Assembly: GCF_003813865.1 (NCBI RefSeq)
Contig: NZ_RMVG01000002.1
Coordinates: 124,001 to 188,000, forward strand
DNA: 64,000 bases
Direction: 5' to 3'
From: Candidatus Pantoea deserta
GTDB taxonomy: Bacteria; Pseudomonadota; Gammaproteobacteria; Enterobacterales; Enterobacteriaceae
Shown here: piece after piece, positions 19,234 to 27,861 of the stretch
Numbering within the stretch: the first letter of the stretch is position 1
How the letters are laid out: each line of letters opens with the position of its first letter
Notes under the pieces: model-generated
Database searches by the model: none
What the model saw: only the letters and a program-made list of their open reading frames with translations
What the model was told of the DNA's origin: nothing
Translations under genes and position numbers: made by a program

Positions 19234-20046
19234 TTACTTCTTGCTCAGCGCTTCGGACTTCGCCATGCACTGCTGCATCGCTTCCATCACGGCCGCGCGA
19301 AACCCTTTTTCTTCCAGCACCTTCACCGCTTCGATAGTGGTGCCGCCGGGCGAACAGACCATATCTTTCAGCTCGGCGGGATGTTTGCCGGTTTCCAGCA
19401 CCATCTGAGCGGCGCCTTTTACCGCCTGCGCGGCGAACTCATAGGCCTGGGCGCGCGGCATGCCGCCGAGTACAGCGGCGTCCGCCATGGCTTCAATAAA
19501 CATAAATACATAGGCGGGCGCGGAGCCGCTGACGCCCACAACTGAATGGATCAGGTATTCGCTGACCACCGCCGCTTTGCCGAAGCTTGCAAAGATCGCC
19601 ACCACCTCGTCGACTTCCGGCTGCTCAACCAGCGCGTTCGGGGTCACCGAGGTCATCCCCTCGTTAACCAGCGCGGGCGTATTCGGCATAACACGCACGA
19701 TTTTTCGATCGTGGCCCAGCACCGTTGCCAGCGAATCGAGCGTTACGCCAGCGGCGATAGAGACTACCAGCGCCTCTTTTTTCAGCTGGCTCGCCAGATC
19801 TTTCAGGACTTTCAAAATGACGCCAGGCTTTACCGCGCCAAACAGAATATCGACCTCGCGCGCCAGCGCCTCGGCGCTCTCGGCGGCATTGATGCCGTGC
19901 TCGCGCGCCAGCGCCTGGTTGGTGTCCGCTTTACGATCAAAAACCCAGATATTTGACGGCGCAACCTGGCCGCTTTTTACCAGCCCGCCGATAATGGCTT
20001 TCGCCATATTGCCGCCGCCAACAAACCCAATTTTCTTCTCCAGCAT
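19234..20046 (-). CDS. proC: Pyrroline-5-carboxylate reductase
   Basis: 270 residues (E. coli 269). Last step of proline synthesis, reducing pyrroline-5-carboxylate with NADPH. Rossmann motif IGFVGGGNMAKAIIGGL at the N-terminus; VMPNTPALVNEGMT and the C-terminal P5CR signature (AQAVKGAAQMVLETGKHPAELKD split over two segments, then CSPGGTTIEAV) are intact. Sits next to yaiI and aroL as in E. coli, with an extra two genes between. Confidence 0.98.
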   Translation of the reverse strand: MLEKKIGFVGGGNMAKAIIGGLVKSGQVAPSNIWVFDRKADTNQALAREHGINAAESAEALAREVDILFGAVKPGVILKVLKDLASQLKKEALVVSIAAGVTLDSLATVLGHDRKIVRVMPNTPALVNEGMTSVTPNALVEQPEVDEVVAIFASFGKAAVVSEYLIHSVVGVSGSAPAYVFMFIEAMADAAVLGGMPRAQAYEFAAQAVKGAAQMVLETGKHPAELKDMVCSPGGTTIEAVKVLEEKGFRAAVMEAMQQCMAKSEALSKK

Positions 20047-20134
20047 CGCCGTATCCTTTAGAAAGTTCGAAAATCTTAACGCGTTAGCTTACTTCAGCCA
20101 GGATTAATAACAAGTCAGCGAAGGAGAAGCCAGT

Positions 20135-20644
20135 ATGGCAGAGGACGAAAATCAGAGTCGGCGCTACCCGGTTAACGAAAGCATGCCTTGGCAGCGGCTT
20201 GAGTGGCATATCCAGCGCGGCGGTTTCGTGCTGCTGCTGCTGCTGGTGCTGGCCGGGGCGGCAGGGGTTTTTTCAAAAGGATGGCTAAGCAATCAGCGCG
20301 TCGCCAGCGCCGATAACCGGCTGAGCGTGGACTATGAACGCTTTGGCCGACGGGAAAGTAATATGGACATGACGTTACGCCTCAGGCAGCTGCGCGGGGA
20401 TTATTATGAAATCAGGCTGAGCGGTCCGCAGCTGGACGATATTCAGCTTCAGACGCTTCAGCCGCAGCCGGACGACGCCTGGAGCACCCAGGACAGCCTG
20501 GTGCTGCGCTGGCACCGGCGCGCCGATCAGCAGGACGCTACGGTCTGGATAGGCACGCAGCCGCAGGATTTTGGCCGTTATCACTTTACCGTTGCGCTGG
20601 ACGATGCCTCGCGCGCGCAGTTCAGCCAGTTTATTTACCCTTAG
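20135..20644 (+). CDS. Membrane-anchored protein of unknown function, partner of a DUF421 protein
   Basis: 169 residues, ATG 20135 after AAGGAG. A polar N-terminus of about 30 residues, one hydrophobic helix (FVLLLLLVLAGAAGVF, about 31-48), then a mostly beta external domain of about 120 residues with no cysteines and many Gln/Asp. The helix would act as an uncleaved anchor. It ends 10 bases before the DUF421 gene, whose ribosome site GGAGGGG overlaps its stop region, so the two are very likely co-translated. Not recognised outside this pairing. Confidence 0.75.
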   Translation: MAEDENQSRRYPVNESMPWQRLEWHIQRGGFVLLLLLVLAGAAGVFSKGWLSNQRVASADNRLSVDYERFGRRESNMDMTLRLRQLRGDYYEIRLSGPQLDDIQLQTLQPQPDDAWSTQDSLVLRWHRRADQQDATVWIGTQPQDFGRYHFTVALDDASRAQFSQFIYP

Positions 20645-20654
20645 GAGGGGCAAC

Positions 20655-21098
20655 ATGGAAACGGTTTTACGCGCAGCCAGCATGTATCTGCTGCTGATGG
20701 TGGTATTTAAAATCGCCGGCCGTCGGACGCTGATGGAGATGACGTCGTTTGATCTGATTTTATTGTTGATCATCAGCGAAGCAACGCAGCAGGCGCTGCT
20801 GGGCGATGACTTTTCCGTTACCGGCGCAGGGCTGACCATTGTCACGCTGATCGTGATCGATATTCTGTTTGGCATGCTGAAAACCCATTTTCCCCGCGTG
20901 GAACGGCTTATCGACGGCACCTCGCTGATTCTGGTGGAGGAGGGCAAACTGCTGCGTCAGCGGGCGAAGCGCGCCGGTATCGATGAAGAGGATATTTTGC
21001 AAAGCGCGCGCAGCACTCAGGGGCTGGAGCGGCTGGACCAAATAAAGTTTGCCATTCTGGAGAAGACCGGCAAGATCTCCATCATTCCCAAAGAGTAG
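20655..21098 (+). CDS. DUF421 (YetF/YcaP-like) membrane protein
   Basis: 147 residues from ATG 20655; an earlier in-frame start inside the preceding gene has no ribosome site. Three hydrophobic helices (to about residue 75) followed by the conserved cytoplasmic DUF421 domain: GRRTLMEMTSFDLILLLIISE, then DGTSLILVEEGKLL and a C-terminal strand IKFAILEKTGKISIIPK. Members such as YetF and YcaP have no agreed function; some are linked to spore or stress physiology. Forms an operon with the upstream membrane protein and perhaps yaiI (12 bp away). Confidence 0.88.
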   Translation: METVLRAASMYLLLMVVFKIAGRRTLMEMTSFDLILLLIISEATQQALLGDDFSVTGAGLTIVTLIVIDILFGMLKTHFPRVERLIDGTSLILVEEGKLLRQRAKRAGIDEEDILQSARSTQGLERLDQIKFAILEKTGKISIIPKE

Positions 21099-21110
21099 TA
21101 AGGAAAAATC

Positions 21111-21560
21111 ATGGTTATCTGGGTCGATGCCGACGCCTGCCCCAATGTCATCAAAGAAGTGCTCTACCGTGCGGCGGATCGCACCAAAACGCAGGTGACC
21201 TTTGTCGCCAATCAGTCGCTGCGCGTGCCGCCCTCGCCCTGGCTGAAAACGCTGCGCGTGCCCGCCGGATTTGACGTGGCGGATAATGAGATTGTGAAGC
21301 GTGTGGCAGCGGGCGATCTGGTGATTACCGCTGATATACCGCTGGCGGCGGAGGTGCTGGAAAAGGGCGGCGCAGCGCTTAATCCGCGCGGCGAGCGCTA
21401 TTCGCCCGCCACCATTCGTGAAAAGTTAACGCTGCGCGATTTTATGGATACGATGCGCGCCAGCGGCGTGCAAACAGGCGGCCCGGCGGCGATGAGTCCG
21501 CGCGACCGCCAGCAGTTTGCTAACGCGCTGGATAGCTGGCTAACGCAGCGTCAGCGCTGA
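21111..21560 (+). CDS. yaiI: YaiI/YqxD family protein (UPF0178)
   Basis: 149 residues (E. coli 152). Starts [18 protein letters not shown], the hallmark of the family, and retains [13 protein letters not shown] and the loop [12 protein letters not shown]. The fold is PIN-like/NYN-like with clustered aspartates, suggesting a nuclease, but activity is not established. Located between proC and aroL as in E. coli. Confidence 0.94.
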   Translation: MVIWVDADACPNVIKEVLYRAADRTKTQVTFVANQSLRVPPSPWLKTLRVPAGFDVADNEIVKRVAAGDLVITADIPLAAEVLEKGGAALNPRGERYSPATIREKLTLRDFMDTMRASGVQTGGPAAMSPRDRQQFANALDSWLTQRQR

Positions 21561-21562
21561 CC

Positions 21563-22255
21563 TCAGACGAAGCTGTCGTCGTCGTCGTTGAAATCGCCGA
21601 AGCCGTCGTTGCCTGGATCGTTGAAGTCATTATTGTCGGCATAGTTATTATCCCAGCCGTTGTTCTGGTCGAGGAATCCGCTCCCGCCGCTGTTAAAGGT
21701 GTCGAGATTCTCATCCACCTGAGGCAGCGGCGGCTCGTTGATAATGTTCACGATCTCTTCCGGCTGCGAGTGGTGGAACAGGCTGGTCAGCATGTCCGCC
21801 ATCACCACGCCGCCCGCTACGCCGACAGCCGTTTGCAGCGCGCCGCCGAGAAAGCCGGTGCCGCGCGCAGGCGCAGCCGGGGCCGGCGCGTTGTTGTACT
21901 GCGGCGGCTGCTGCGGCGCGCTGTTCCACGCCGGCTGCTGCTGTTGCGCTCCCGACGGCTGACGCGAGCCGCCTCCAAACAGGCTCGACAGAAAACCGCC
22001 GCTGCTCTTCTGCTGCTGCGGCTGCTGCTGTTGGGCCAGACGGTTTTCCAGCTCGGTAATGCGATCGTTCATTTTCTTCATCGCGGCTTCCTGGATCAGG
22101 ATCGCCTGCGCCATATAGTAAGGCGCGCCGGGCTGCCGTTGCAGATGCTCTTTAATCAGCTGTTCCGCCGCGGCGTCACGGGGACCGGTCTGGCTTTCAG
22201 CCTGTTGTAAACGACTAAACAGACCTTCAATCAATTGGTGTTCCTGGCTATACAT
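21563..22255 (-). CDS. DUF2076 protein with Gln-rich middle and Asp/Asn-rich tail
   Basis: 230 residues from ATG 22255, preceded by AGGAG; the frame continues upstream to 22306 without support. The N-terminal helical part MYSQEHQLIEGLFSRLQQAE and YYMAQAILIQEAAMKKMN define DUF2076. A Gln-rich linker leads to GGFLSSLFGGG, a glycine/alanine hydrophobic stretch (GGALQTAVGVAGGVVMADM) and a tail of about 60 residues rich in Asp and Asn. Probably envelope-associated; function unknown. It converges on yaiI with a 2-base gap. Confidence 0.88.
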   Translation of the reverse strand: MYSQEHQLIEGLFSRLQQAESQTGPRDAAAEQLIKEHLQRQPGAPYYMAQAILIQEAAMKKMNDRITELENRLAQQQQPQQQKSSGGFLSSLFGGGSRQPSGAQQQQPAWNSAPQQPPQYNNAPAPAAPARGTGFLGGALQTAVGVAGGVVMADMLTSLFHHSQPEEIVNIINEPPLPQVDENLDTFNSGGSGFLDQNNGWDNNYADNNDFNDPGNDGFGDFNDDDDSFV

Positions 22256-22536
22256 GATGGCTCTCCTGTTAGGACTAAATAAGTATATGGGGGCGAGAGG
22301 CGGCAAAGTAAAATTCGCCAGGTAAGAAAATGTTGCTGCCGGTTAACTTATCGCGAACTGCACGAAACGCGCATGGTTAACCCGTTAAAAATTAATGAAT
22401 AGGTTGTAAAAGCGCGAAAAGGATGCGCAATTCTTGCTTCGTGGGTGGAGGCGTTACCCGTTTCCCGCTATCATGCCTCGCATTGTCAAGCGATACACCG
22501 TGCTACATAGCCTGCAACGGCGGAGGATTTGCCCTG

Positions 22537-23061
22537 ATGTCTCGACCCATTTACCTGATCGGCGCGCGCGGATGCGGCAAAACCACGGTGGGCGAAGCCT
22601 TATCGCGCGCGCTGGGCTATGCCTTCCGCGACACCGATCACCATCTGCAACTCAGCACCCAGCGCAGCGTGGCGCAGATCGTGGCAGATGAGGGATGGGA
22701 AGGCTTCCGCGCGCGGGAAACCGAATCGCTGAAGGCCGTTACCGCGCCGGCTACGGTGATCGCCACCGGCGGCGGAATGGTGCTGGCGGAGTACAACCGG
22801 CGCTTTATGCGCGAGCACGGGCAGGTGATCTGGCTGAGCGCGCCCTCGCAGGTGCTGGCGCAGCGGCTGGAAAGCCAGCCGGAAGCGGCGCAGCGGCCAA
22901 CCTTAACGGGCCGTCCGATAGCAGAAGAGATGGGCGATATTTTGCGTGAGCGCGCACATCTCTACCGCGACGCCGCCCATCATGAAGTCAACGCCATGCA
23001 GGCCCCTGAGCGCGTCGTCGATGAGATCCTTCACTCGCTGTCGCTGGCGCGCGCCAGCTAA
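22537..23061 (+). CDS. aroL: Shikimate kinase II
   Basis: 174 residues from ATG 22537, same length as E. coli AroL; CGGAGG precedes it. P-loop [14 protein letters not shown], the shikimate-binding DTDHHLQ and [17 protein letters not shown] and the LID region QRPTLTGRP are present. Phosphorylates shikimate in aromatic amino-acid synthesis. In E. coli it is repressed by TyrR and TrpR; I could not find a clear TyrR box (TGTAAA-N6-TTTACA) upstream. Followed by yaiA at the usual distance. Confidence 0.97.
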   Translation: MSRPIYLIGARGCGKTTVGEALSRALGYAFRDTDHHLQLSTQRSVAQIVADEGWEGFRARETESLKAVTAPATVIATGGGMVLAEYNRRFMREHGQVIWLSAPSQVLAQRLESQPEAAQRPTLTGRPIAEEMGDILRERAHLYRDAAHHEVNAMQAPERVVDEILHSLSLARAS

Positions 23062-23184
23062 CCGTCGCGCTTTTTCCTCAGATTCTTCCCGCTTTCCCGC
23101 CTGAGCCGTATAGCCTGGCTATACTTGTCCTCAGACGGGAATCGTCTCGTCGTGTGGAATACGACCAGCCAGGAGGGATTAACC

Positions 23185-23376
23185 ATGCCAACCAGACCAC
23201 CCTATCCACGCGAAGCTCGCGTTGTCGCCGTAGAAAAAGGGCCGCAGGGCAGCACCGTGACATCATGGGAATTACGCGCCGACCACCCATCGCCTAATAC
23301 GCTTATCAGCGAACATGAAACGGAATCGGAAGCGCAGGACGCCAAAATCCGTTATGAAGATGTGGAAAAAGAATAA
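23185..23376 (+). CDS. yaiA: YaiA small protein
   Basis: 63 residues from ATG 23185, which has AGGAGG upstream; the same length as E. coli Yai[22 protein letters not shown] and SLISEH-like NTLISEH, ending in RYEDVEKE, match the family closely. Function unknown; in E. coli it is co-transcribed with aroL. Here the aroM gene that normally comes next is displaced 3.7 kb by a cassette. Confidence 0.93.
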   Translation: MPTRPPYPREARVVAVEKGPQGSTVTSWELRADHPSPNTLISEHETESEAQDAKIRYEDVEKE

Positions 23377-23616
23377 GGCAATCTCTCTGGCAGGGACGCC
23401 AGCCTGATAGCGCGACAGGTTTATTTGACGTATTTACTGTTATTTGCTGCTCAGGCAGGAGAGAGCTGTTATCCATCCTGCCTTTAAGCCGTACCGCAAT
23501 ATAAAATCATTTCTCCCGGCCGCCTGACCTGTTATTTAACTACCGCCTGACAGAGCGATAAAAAATTGCGGCTTGACCCAGCTACCGTTGCGCCTTAATT
23601 TGTGGGCATCCATGTC

Positions 23617-23629
23617 GGAACTTAGTTCC
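23617..23629. promoter_or_regulatory. Possible IclR-family operator
   Basis: GGAAC-TTA-GTTCC inverted repeat, 18 bases before the regulator ATG at 23648, followed by ATATAGTGAAAC. IclR-family autoregulators often bind short GGAAn/nTTCC palindromes in this position. No experimental support. Confidence 0.45.
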
Positions 23630-23647
23630 ATATAGTGAAACCCGATT

Positions 23648-24409
23648 ATGTCCACACTCGAAAATGCCGCTGCCGTGCTTAAGCTGTTTCAGCAAAAAGG
23701 CGTGACGCTGGGCCATCCGGGGCTGACGTTCACCGACGTCGTTGAGGCGCTGCGACTGCCGAAAAGCACGGTTTCGCGTCTGCTGGCGACTATGGAAAGT
23801 CAGGGCATGCTTGAGCGGGACGCTGACAGCCGCTGTTTTCATATCGGGCGCGTGCTGCTAGCGGTTTCCGGACACTATCTTTCCGCGCCGCTGGTGGACA
23901 GCGCCTCGCCTGACATGGCGCGGCTGGCGGACAAAACCGGCTGTATTGGCTATATCTCGCGTCTCGACGGCAACGATCTGGTGGTGATGCGCATGTTTCA
24001 CGGACGCCACTTTACCCAGCTGATTACGCCGCCCGGCAGCCGCCTGCCTGCGGCCGCTACCTCGACCGGTCGCGTGCTGCTGGCGCAGTTCAGCGAAGAG
24101 GAGGTGCGCCAGCGCTTTGAGAATAGCTGGCAGCCGCTGCCGCCCAATTCGCCGCAAACGCTGGACGCGCTCTGCGCGCAGCTGGCGGAGATTCGGCAGC
24201 TGCGCTGGTCGCTGGCGCGCAACGAAACCCTGCCGGGCATCAGTTCGCTCTCCGTCGCGCTGCATAATAAATATCACGGCGATACGGTGGCGCTCTGCCT
24301 GTCATTTTTATCAACGGCAAACGCGCTGGATTATCCGCCTGCGCTGCTGGACCAATTACGCCATACGGCCAGTGACGTGGCCGCTAAATATGGCGCAGCG
24401 CTACTCTGA
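23648..24409 (+). CDS. IclR-family transcriptional regulator of the OPT cassette
   Basis: 253 residues. N-terminal winged HTH (LTFTDVVEALRLPKSTVSRLLATME) and the C-terminal IclR effector domain (HFTQLITPPGSRLPAAATSTGRVLLAQ, ARNETLPGISSLSVAL) are complete. The start is set by the annotated frame; no close ribosome site was evident. It is the first gene of a same-strand run of four and most likely controls the transporter, DUF1177 and aroM genes. The effector is unknown; it should be the transported compound or its product. Confidence 0.9.
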   Translation: MSTLENAAAVLKLFQQKGVTLGHPGLTFTDVVEALRLPKSTVSRLLATMESQGMLERDADSRCFHIGRVLLAVSGHYLSAPLVDSASPDMARLADKTGCIGYISRLDGNDLVVMRMFHGRHFTQLITPPGSRLPAAATSTGRVLLAQFSEEEVRQRFENSWQPLPPNSPQTLDALCAQLAEIRQLRWSLARNETLPGISSLSVALHNKYHGDTVALCLSFLSTANALDYPPALLDQLRHTASDVAAKYGAALL

Positions 24410-24456
24410 CTCTATTTTTTTATCGGCGTAATACTTTCGCCACACCGGGAAAATAC

Positions 24457-24532
24457 CAGGCCTTCGGGCCTGTTTATTCACACTCACGGACGAAATAAAA
24501 AAACGGCGTAAGCGAGCCTGATTCAGGCTCGC
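24457..24532 (+). promoter_or_regulatory. Two hairpins in the leader of the OPT gene
   Basis: CAGGCC (24457-24462) TTCG GGCCTG (24467-24472) followed by TTTATT is a weak terminator of the regulator gene. GCGAGCCTG (24512-24520) / CAGGCTCGC (24524-24532) is a second, 9-bp stem without a T run, 43 bases before the transporter start. It could cap the transporter mRNA or attenuate expression. Confidence 0.5.
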
Positions 24533-24575
24533 GAAGCGTCATTCTATTTCTACCGGTATTCCTGACGGGGACAGT

Positions 24576-26132
24576 ATGGAGAAGGCTAATCCAGTAAAAC
24601 ATATTGGCGTGGCGATGGTTTTAATTGCCTTGTCGGTGGCAGGCGCCATTATCGGCGTGCAGCTTATTACCACCATCGGCGTTACGCCGAATACCTCTAT
24701 TATCGGCGCGTTATTTGCCATGCTGCTGGCGCGTATTCCACTTCAGGCGTTTCGCCGCTATCGCTCAGTTGAAATTCAGAACCTCGCGCAGACGGCCATT
24801 TCTTCCGCCACCTTCGGCGCGGCGAATAGTTTATTAATGCCGATCGCCGTTCCCTGGGCGCTGGGCCAGCCGCAGCTGGTGCTGCCGATGTTCTGCGGCG
24901 TCAGCGCCGCCATGCTGCTGGACGCCTATCTGCTCTATCGCCTGTTTGACACCCGCGTCTTTCCCGCCAGCAACGCCTGGCCGCCGGGCGTGGCCGCCGC
25001 CGAGGCCATTAAGGCGGGCGACAAGGGAGGACGTCAGGCCTGGCTGCTGGTGGCGGGCATTGTCGGCGGCATTGCCGGCTCGATGCTGAAGATCCCCATG
25101 TCCGCCTTCGGCACCGCCTTTATTGGCAATATCTGGGCGCTGGCAATGCTCGGTCTGGGCTTTCTGGCGCGCGCCTATGCGCAGCCGGTCGCAGGAATCG
25201 ACATTAACGCGCTCTATCTGCCGCACGGCGTGATGGTCGGCGCGGGTCTGGTGGCGTTAATCCAGGTGGTTATGGTGATTCGCAGCCGCCGCAACGACGG
25301 CCAGCAGGTGAGCCGCGGCGGCAGCGAGGTCAGGCGCGCGCTTGGTCTGGGCGGCGCGGGCTATCTGATCATCTCGGCGCTGCTGGCGCTGGCCGGCGGG
25401 CTGTGGAGCGAAATGAGCATCCCGATGCTGCTGCTGTTTATCGCCTATGCCGCGTTCGCCGCCTTTGTGCATGAGCTGATTGTGGGGATCGCCGCCATGC
25501 ACTCCGGCTGGTTTCCGGCCTTCGCGGTGGCGCTGATTACCCTGATCGTGGGTATTCTGCTCGGCTTTCCGCCGCTGGCGCTCTGCCTGCTGTGCGGCTT
25601 TACCGCAGCGACCGGGCCAGCCTTCGCCGACATGGGCTACGATCTTAAAGCGGGCTTTATTTTGCGCGGTAACGGCAGCGATCTTCAGCAGGAGCTGTGG
25701 GGACGACGCGTCCAGCTGATCGCCGCGATGATTGCGTTCGTGGTTGCTATCCCGGTGGTGTGGTATGCGCACCATCTGTTTTTTGCCGAAAACTTGCTGC
25801 CGCCGGTCGCGCGCGTGTATGCGAAAACCATTCAGGCGGGCGCAGAGCCAGGCATCGCAGGCAGCCTGCTGATGTGGGCGGTTCCCGGCGCGCTTATTCA
25901 GCTGATCGGCGGGCCTAAACGCCAGCTCGGCGTGCTGCTCGCCACCGGCCTGCTGATCAATAACGCCATGGCCGGATGGGCGGTGGTGGTGGGTATTGCG
26001 CTGCGCATCGTTATTCTTCGCGTATGGGGCGAGCGCGGCCGCTCACCGATGGAGGTGATGGCGGCGGGCTTTATCGCCGGCGACGCCCTGTACAGTTTCT
26101 TCAATTCGCTGTTTGCCAGCGGCAAAAAATAA
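24576..26132 (+). CDS. OPT-family (oligopeptide/YSL type) transporter
   Basis: 518 residues with 13-14 hydrophobic segments, no ribosome or ATPase partner nearby, so a secondary H+-coupled carrier. Contains GANSLLMPIAVPWALGQP and FPASNAWPPGVAAAEAIKAGDKGG, and the C-terminal GGPKRQLGVLLATGLLINNAM, features of OPT-family proteins, which take up oligopeptides or metal-chelate small molecules. Shorter than yeast OPTs (about 800) and typical of the short prokaryotic branch. GGGGAC precedes ATG 24576. Start of a tight run with DUF1177 (12-bp gap) and aroM. Confidence 0.88.
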   Translation: MEKANPVKHIGVAMVLIALSVAGAIIGVQLITTIGVTPNTSIIGALFAMLLARIPLQAFRRYRSVEIQNLAQTAISSATFGAANSLLMPIAVPWALGQPQLVLPMFCGVSAAMLLDAYLLYRLFDTRVFPASNAWPPGVAAAEAIKAGDKGGRQAWLLVAGIVGGIAGSMLKIPMSAFGTAFIGNIWALAMLGLGFLARAYAQPVAGIDINALYLPHGVMVGAGLVALIQVVMVIRSRRNDGQQVSRGGSEVRRALGLGGAGYLIISALLALAGGLWSEMSIPMLLLFIAYAAFAAFVHELIVGIAAMHSGWFPAFAVALITLIVGILLGFPPLALCLLCGFTAATGPAFADMGYDLKAGFILRGNGSDLQQELWGRRVQLIAAMIAFVVAIPVVWYAHHLFFAENLLPPVARVYAKTIQAGAEPGIAGSLLMWAVPGALIQLIGGPKRQLGVLLATGLLINNAMAGWAVVVGIALRIVILRVWGERGRSPMEVMAAGFIAGDALYSFFNSLFASGKK

Positions 26133-26144
26133 CTAAGGGAACCC

Positions 26145-27074
26145 ATGAGTCTGCAACAGACGTTACAGGTATTTGAATTATTTGACAGCGCTTATGTTGA
26201 CGGTCAGCAGGTGGTGGATCTGTTTGCCCCTTTTCCCGGCGTAAGCGCCAGCTATAAGCGTGTCAGCGGCGCTAAAGGGCGCACCGATTTTGTCCGTATT
26301 ACTATTCCCGGCGCGCAGGGCAGAGCGGGCGGCGGTCGCGCGCCGACGCTGGGTATTATTGGCCGTCTCGGCGGCATCGGCGCGCGCCCGACGCGCACCG
26401 GCATGGTGTCGGACGCGGACGGCGCGGTTGCCGCCGTGACCAGCGCGCTAAAGCTGGCGGTAATGCAGACCAAAGGCGACGTGCTGGCGGGCGATGTCAT
26501 TGTCACCACCCATATCTGTCCGGACGCCCCAACGCGTCCGCACGAGCCGGTGGACTTTATGGATTCGCCGGTCGACGACGTCACCATGAATAACAACGAG
26601 GTGGTGCAGGAGGTAGACGCTATCCTGTCAATCGATACCACTAAAGGGAATCGCATTATCAACCACAAAGGGTTTGCCCTGTCGCCAACGGTTAAAGAGG
26701 GGTACATCCTGCGCGTGTCGGAAGATCTGCTGCGCATTATGGAGATGACCACTGGCCGTCCGGCGGTGACGTTTCCTGTTACCACTCAGGACATCACCCC
26801 TTACGGCAACGGCATTTATCACCTTAACAGCATCCTGCAACCCTCAACCGCCACCGATGTGCCGGTCGTGGGCGTGGCCATCACCGCTGAATCCGTGGTG
26901 CCGGGCTGCGGCACCGGCGCGAGCCATGAGGTCGATATTGCGGCGGCGGCGAAATTTGCGGTAGAGGTTGCGAAAGAGTTTGGTCGCGAGACCTGCCATT
27001 TTTATGACGCAGACGAGTATGGCCGCCTGCTGGCACTGTACGGCAGCCTGAGCCACCTGCGTAAACGAGACTAA
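26145..27074 (+). CDS. DUF1177 family protein
   Basis: 309 residues. The family is a conserved bacterial and archaeal protein of unknown biochemistry. Visible blocks: PGVSASYKRVSGAKGRTDFV, GIIGRLGGIGARPTRTGMVSDADGA, DVIVTTHICPDAPTRPHEPVDFMDSP and the C-terminal VPGCGTGASHEVDIAAAAKF. The clustered His, Asp, Cys and Glu residues in these blocks could form a metal site, but that is inference. The protein carries no signal peptide. It lies 12 bp from the transporter and 2 bp from aroM, so co-function is likely. Confidence 0.9.
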   Translation: MSLQQTLQVFELFDSAYVDGQQVVDLFAPFPGVSASYKRVSGAKGRTDFVRITIPGAQGRAGGGRAPTLGIIGRLGGIGARPTRTGMVSDADGAVAAVTSALKLAVMQTKGDVLAGDVIVTTHICPDAPTRPHEPVDFMDSPVDDVTMNNNEVVQEVDAILSIDTTKGNRIINHKGFALSPTVKEGYILRVSEDLLRIMEMTTGRPAVTFPVTTQDITPYGNGIYHLNSILQPSTATDVPVVGVAITAESVVPGCGTGASHEVDIAAAAKFAVEVAKEFGRETCHFYDADEYGRLLALYGSLSHLRKRD

Positions 27075-27076
27075 CG

Positions 27077-27757
27077 ATGACAAAATCCCTGGTTACTCTG
27101 ACCATCGGTCAGTCGCCGCGCAGCGATATTATGCCGCTGCTGACCGCCCATTTACCGGCCGGGCACACCGACCACGTCGGCCTGCTGGACGGGCTGAGCG
27201 AGGCGGAGATTGCCGCCCGTTTCGCGCCTGGCGAAAACGACGGCGTGCTGGTATCGCGTTTGCACAACGGCGCCCAGGTGCGGCTGGCGACGGCGAAGGT
27301 TGAGCAGGGATTGCAGGCAAAAATCAACGCGCTGGAAGCCGAGGGCTACGATACCATTCTGCTGCTGTGCACCGGCGAGTTTGGCGCGCTGACCACGCGG
27401 AGCGCGCTGCTGCTGGAGCCGGATCGCATTATCCCGCCGCTGGTGTCCGCCATTGTGCACGACCATCAGGTCGGCATTCTGGTGCCGGTGGCGGAGCAGA
27501 TGCGCGAGCAGGCTAACAAGTGGCGCAACCTCCAGCGCCCGCCCTGTTTTGCCGTCGCCAGCCCCTATATTCCCGATAATGAAAAGCTCACCGATGCGGC
27601 GCTCTCGCTTCAGGAGCAGGGCGCGGACGTGGTGGTGCTGGACTGCATCGGCTATAACAGGACGCACCGCGATTTTTTGCAGGCGCTGCTGGGCATTCCG
27701 GTGCTGCTTTCCAACGTGCTGGTGGCGAAACTGGCTGCTGAACTTATCATCGAATAA
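27077..27757 (+). CDS. aroM: AroM family protein
   Basis: 226 residues (E. coli AroM 225). Starts MTKSLVTLTIGQSPRSD; conserved ILLLCTGEFGALT, LEPDRIIPPLVSAIV, HDHQVGILVPV and the second Cys block VVLDCIGYNRTHRD, ending LLSNVLVAKLAAELI. Two cysteines in this arrangement resemble Asp/Glu racemase-superfamily active sites. Named for proximity to aroL in E. coli, with no proven role in aromatic synthesis. Here it is the last gene of the IclR-OPT-DUF1177 unit, 2 bp after DUF1177. Confidence 0.93.
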   Translation: MTKSLVTLTIGQSPRSDIMPLLTAHLPAGHTDHVGLLDGLSEAEIAARFAPGENDGVLVSRLHNGAQVRLATAKVEQGLQAKINALEAEGYDTILLLCTGEFGALTTRSALLLEPDRIIPPLVSAIVHDHQVGILVPVAEQMREQANKWRNLQRPPCFAVASPYIPDNEKLTDAALSLQEQGADVVVLDCIGYNRTHRDFLQALLGIPVLLSNVLVAKLAAELIIE

Positions 27758-27861
27758 CCGGCAGGATCACAAAGCTGTGGCTGAAGCGGCAATTCGCGTG
27801 ACAGATCAGCGAGTTCCGCTCTACACTGCCAGACACCTTTAATGTGCTGCGAGGAAGTAAC

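Noticed and set aside
22380-22536. TyrR box upstream of aroL
   Set aside because: TGTAAA occurs near 22404 but no TTTACA half-site at the right spacing.
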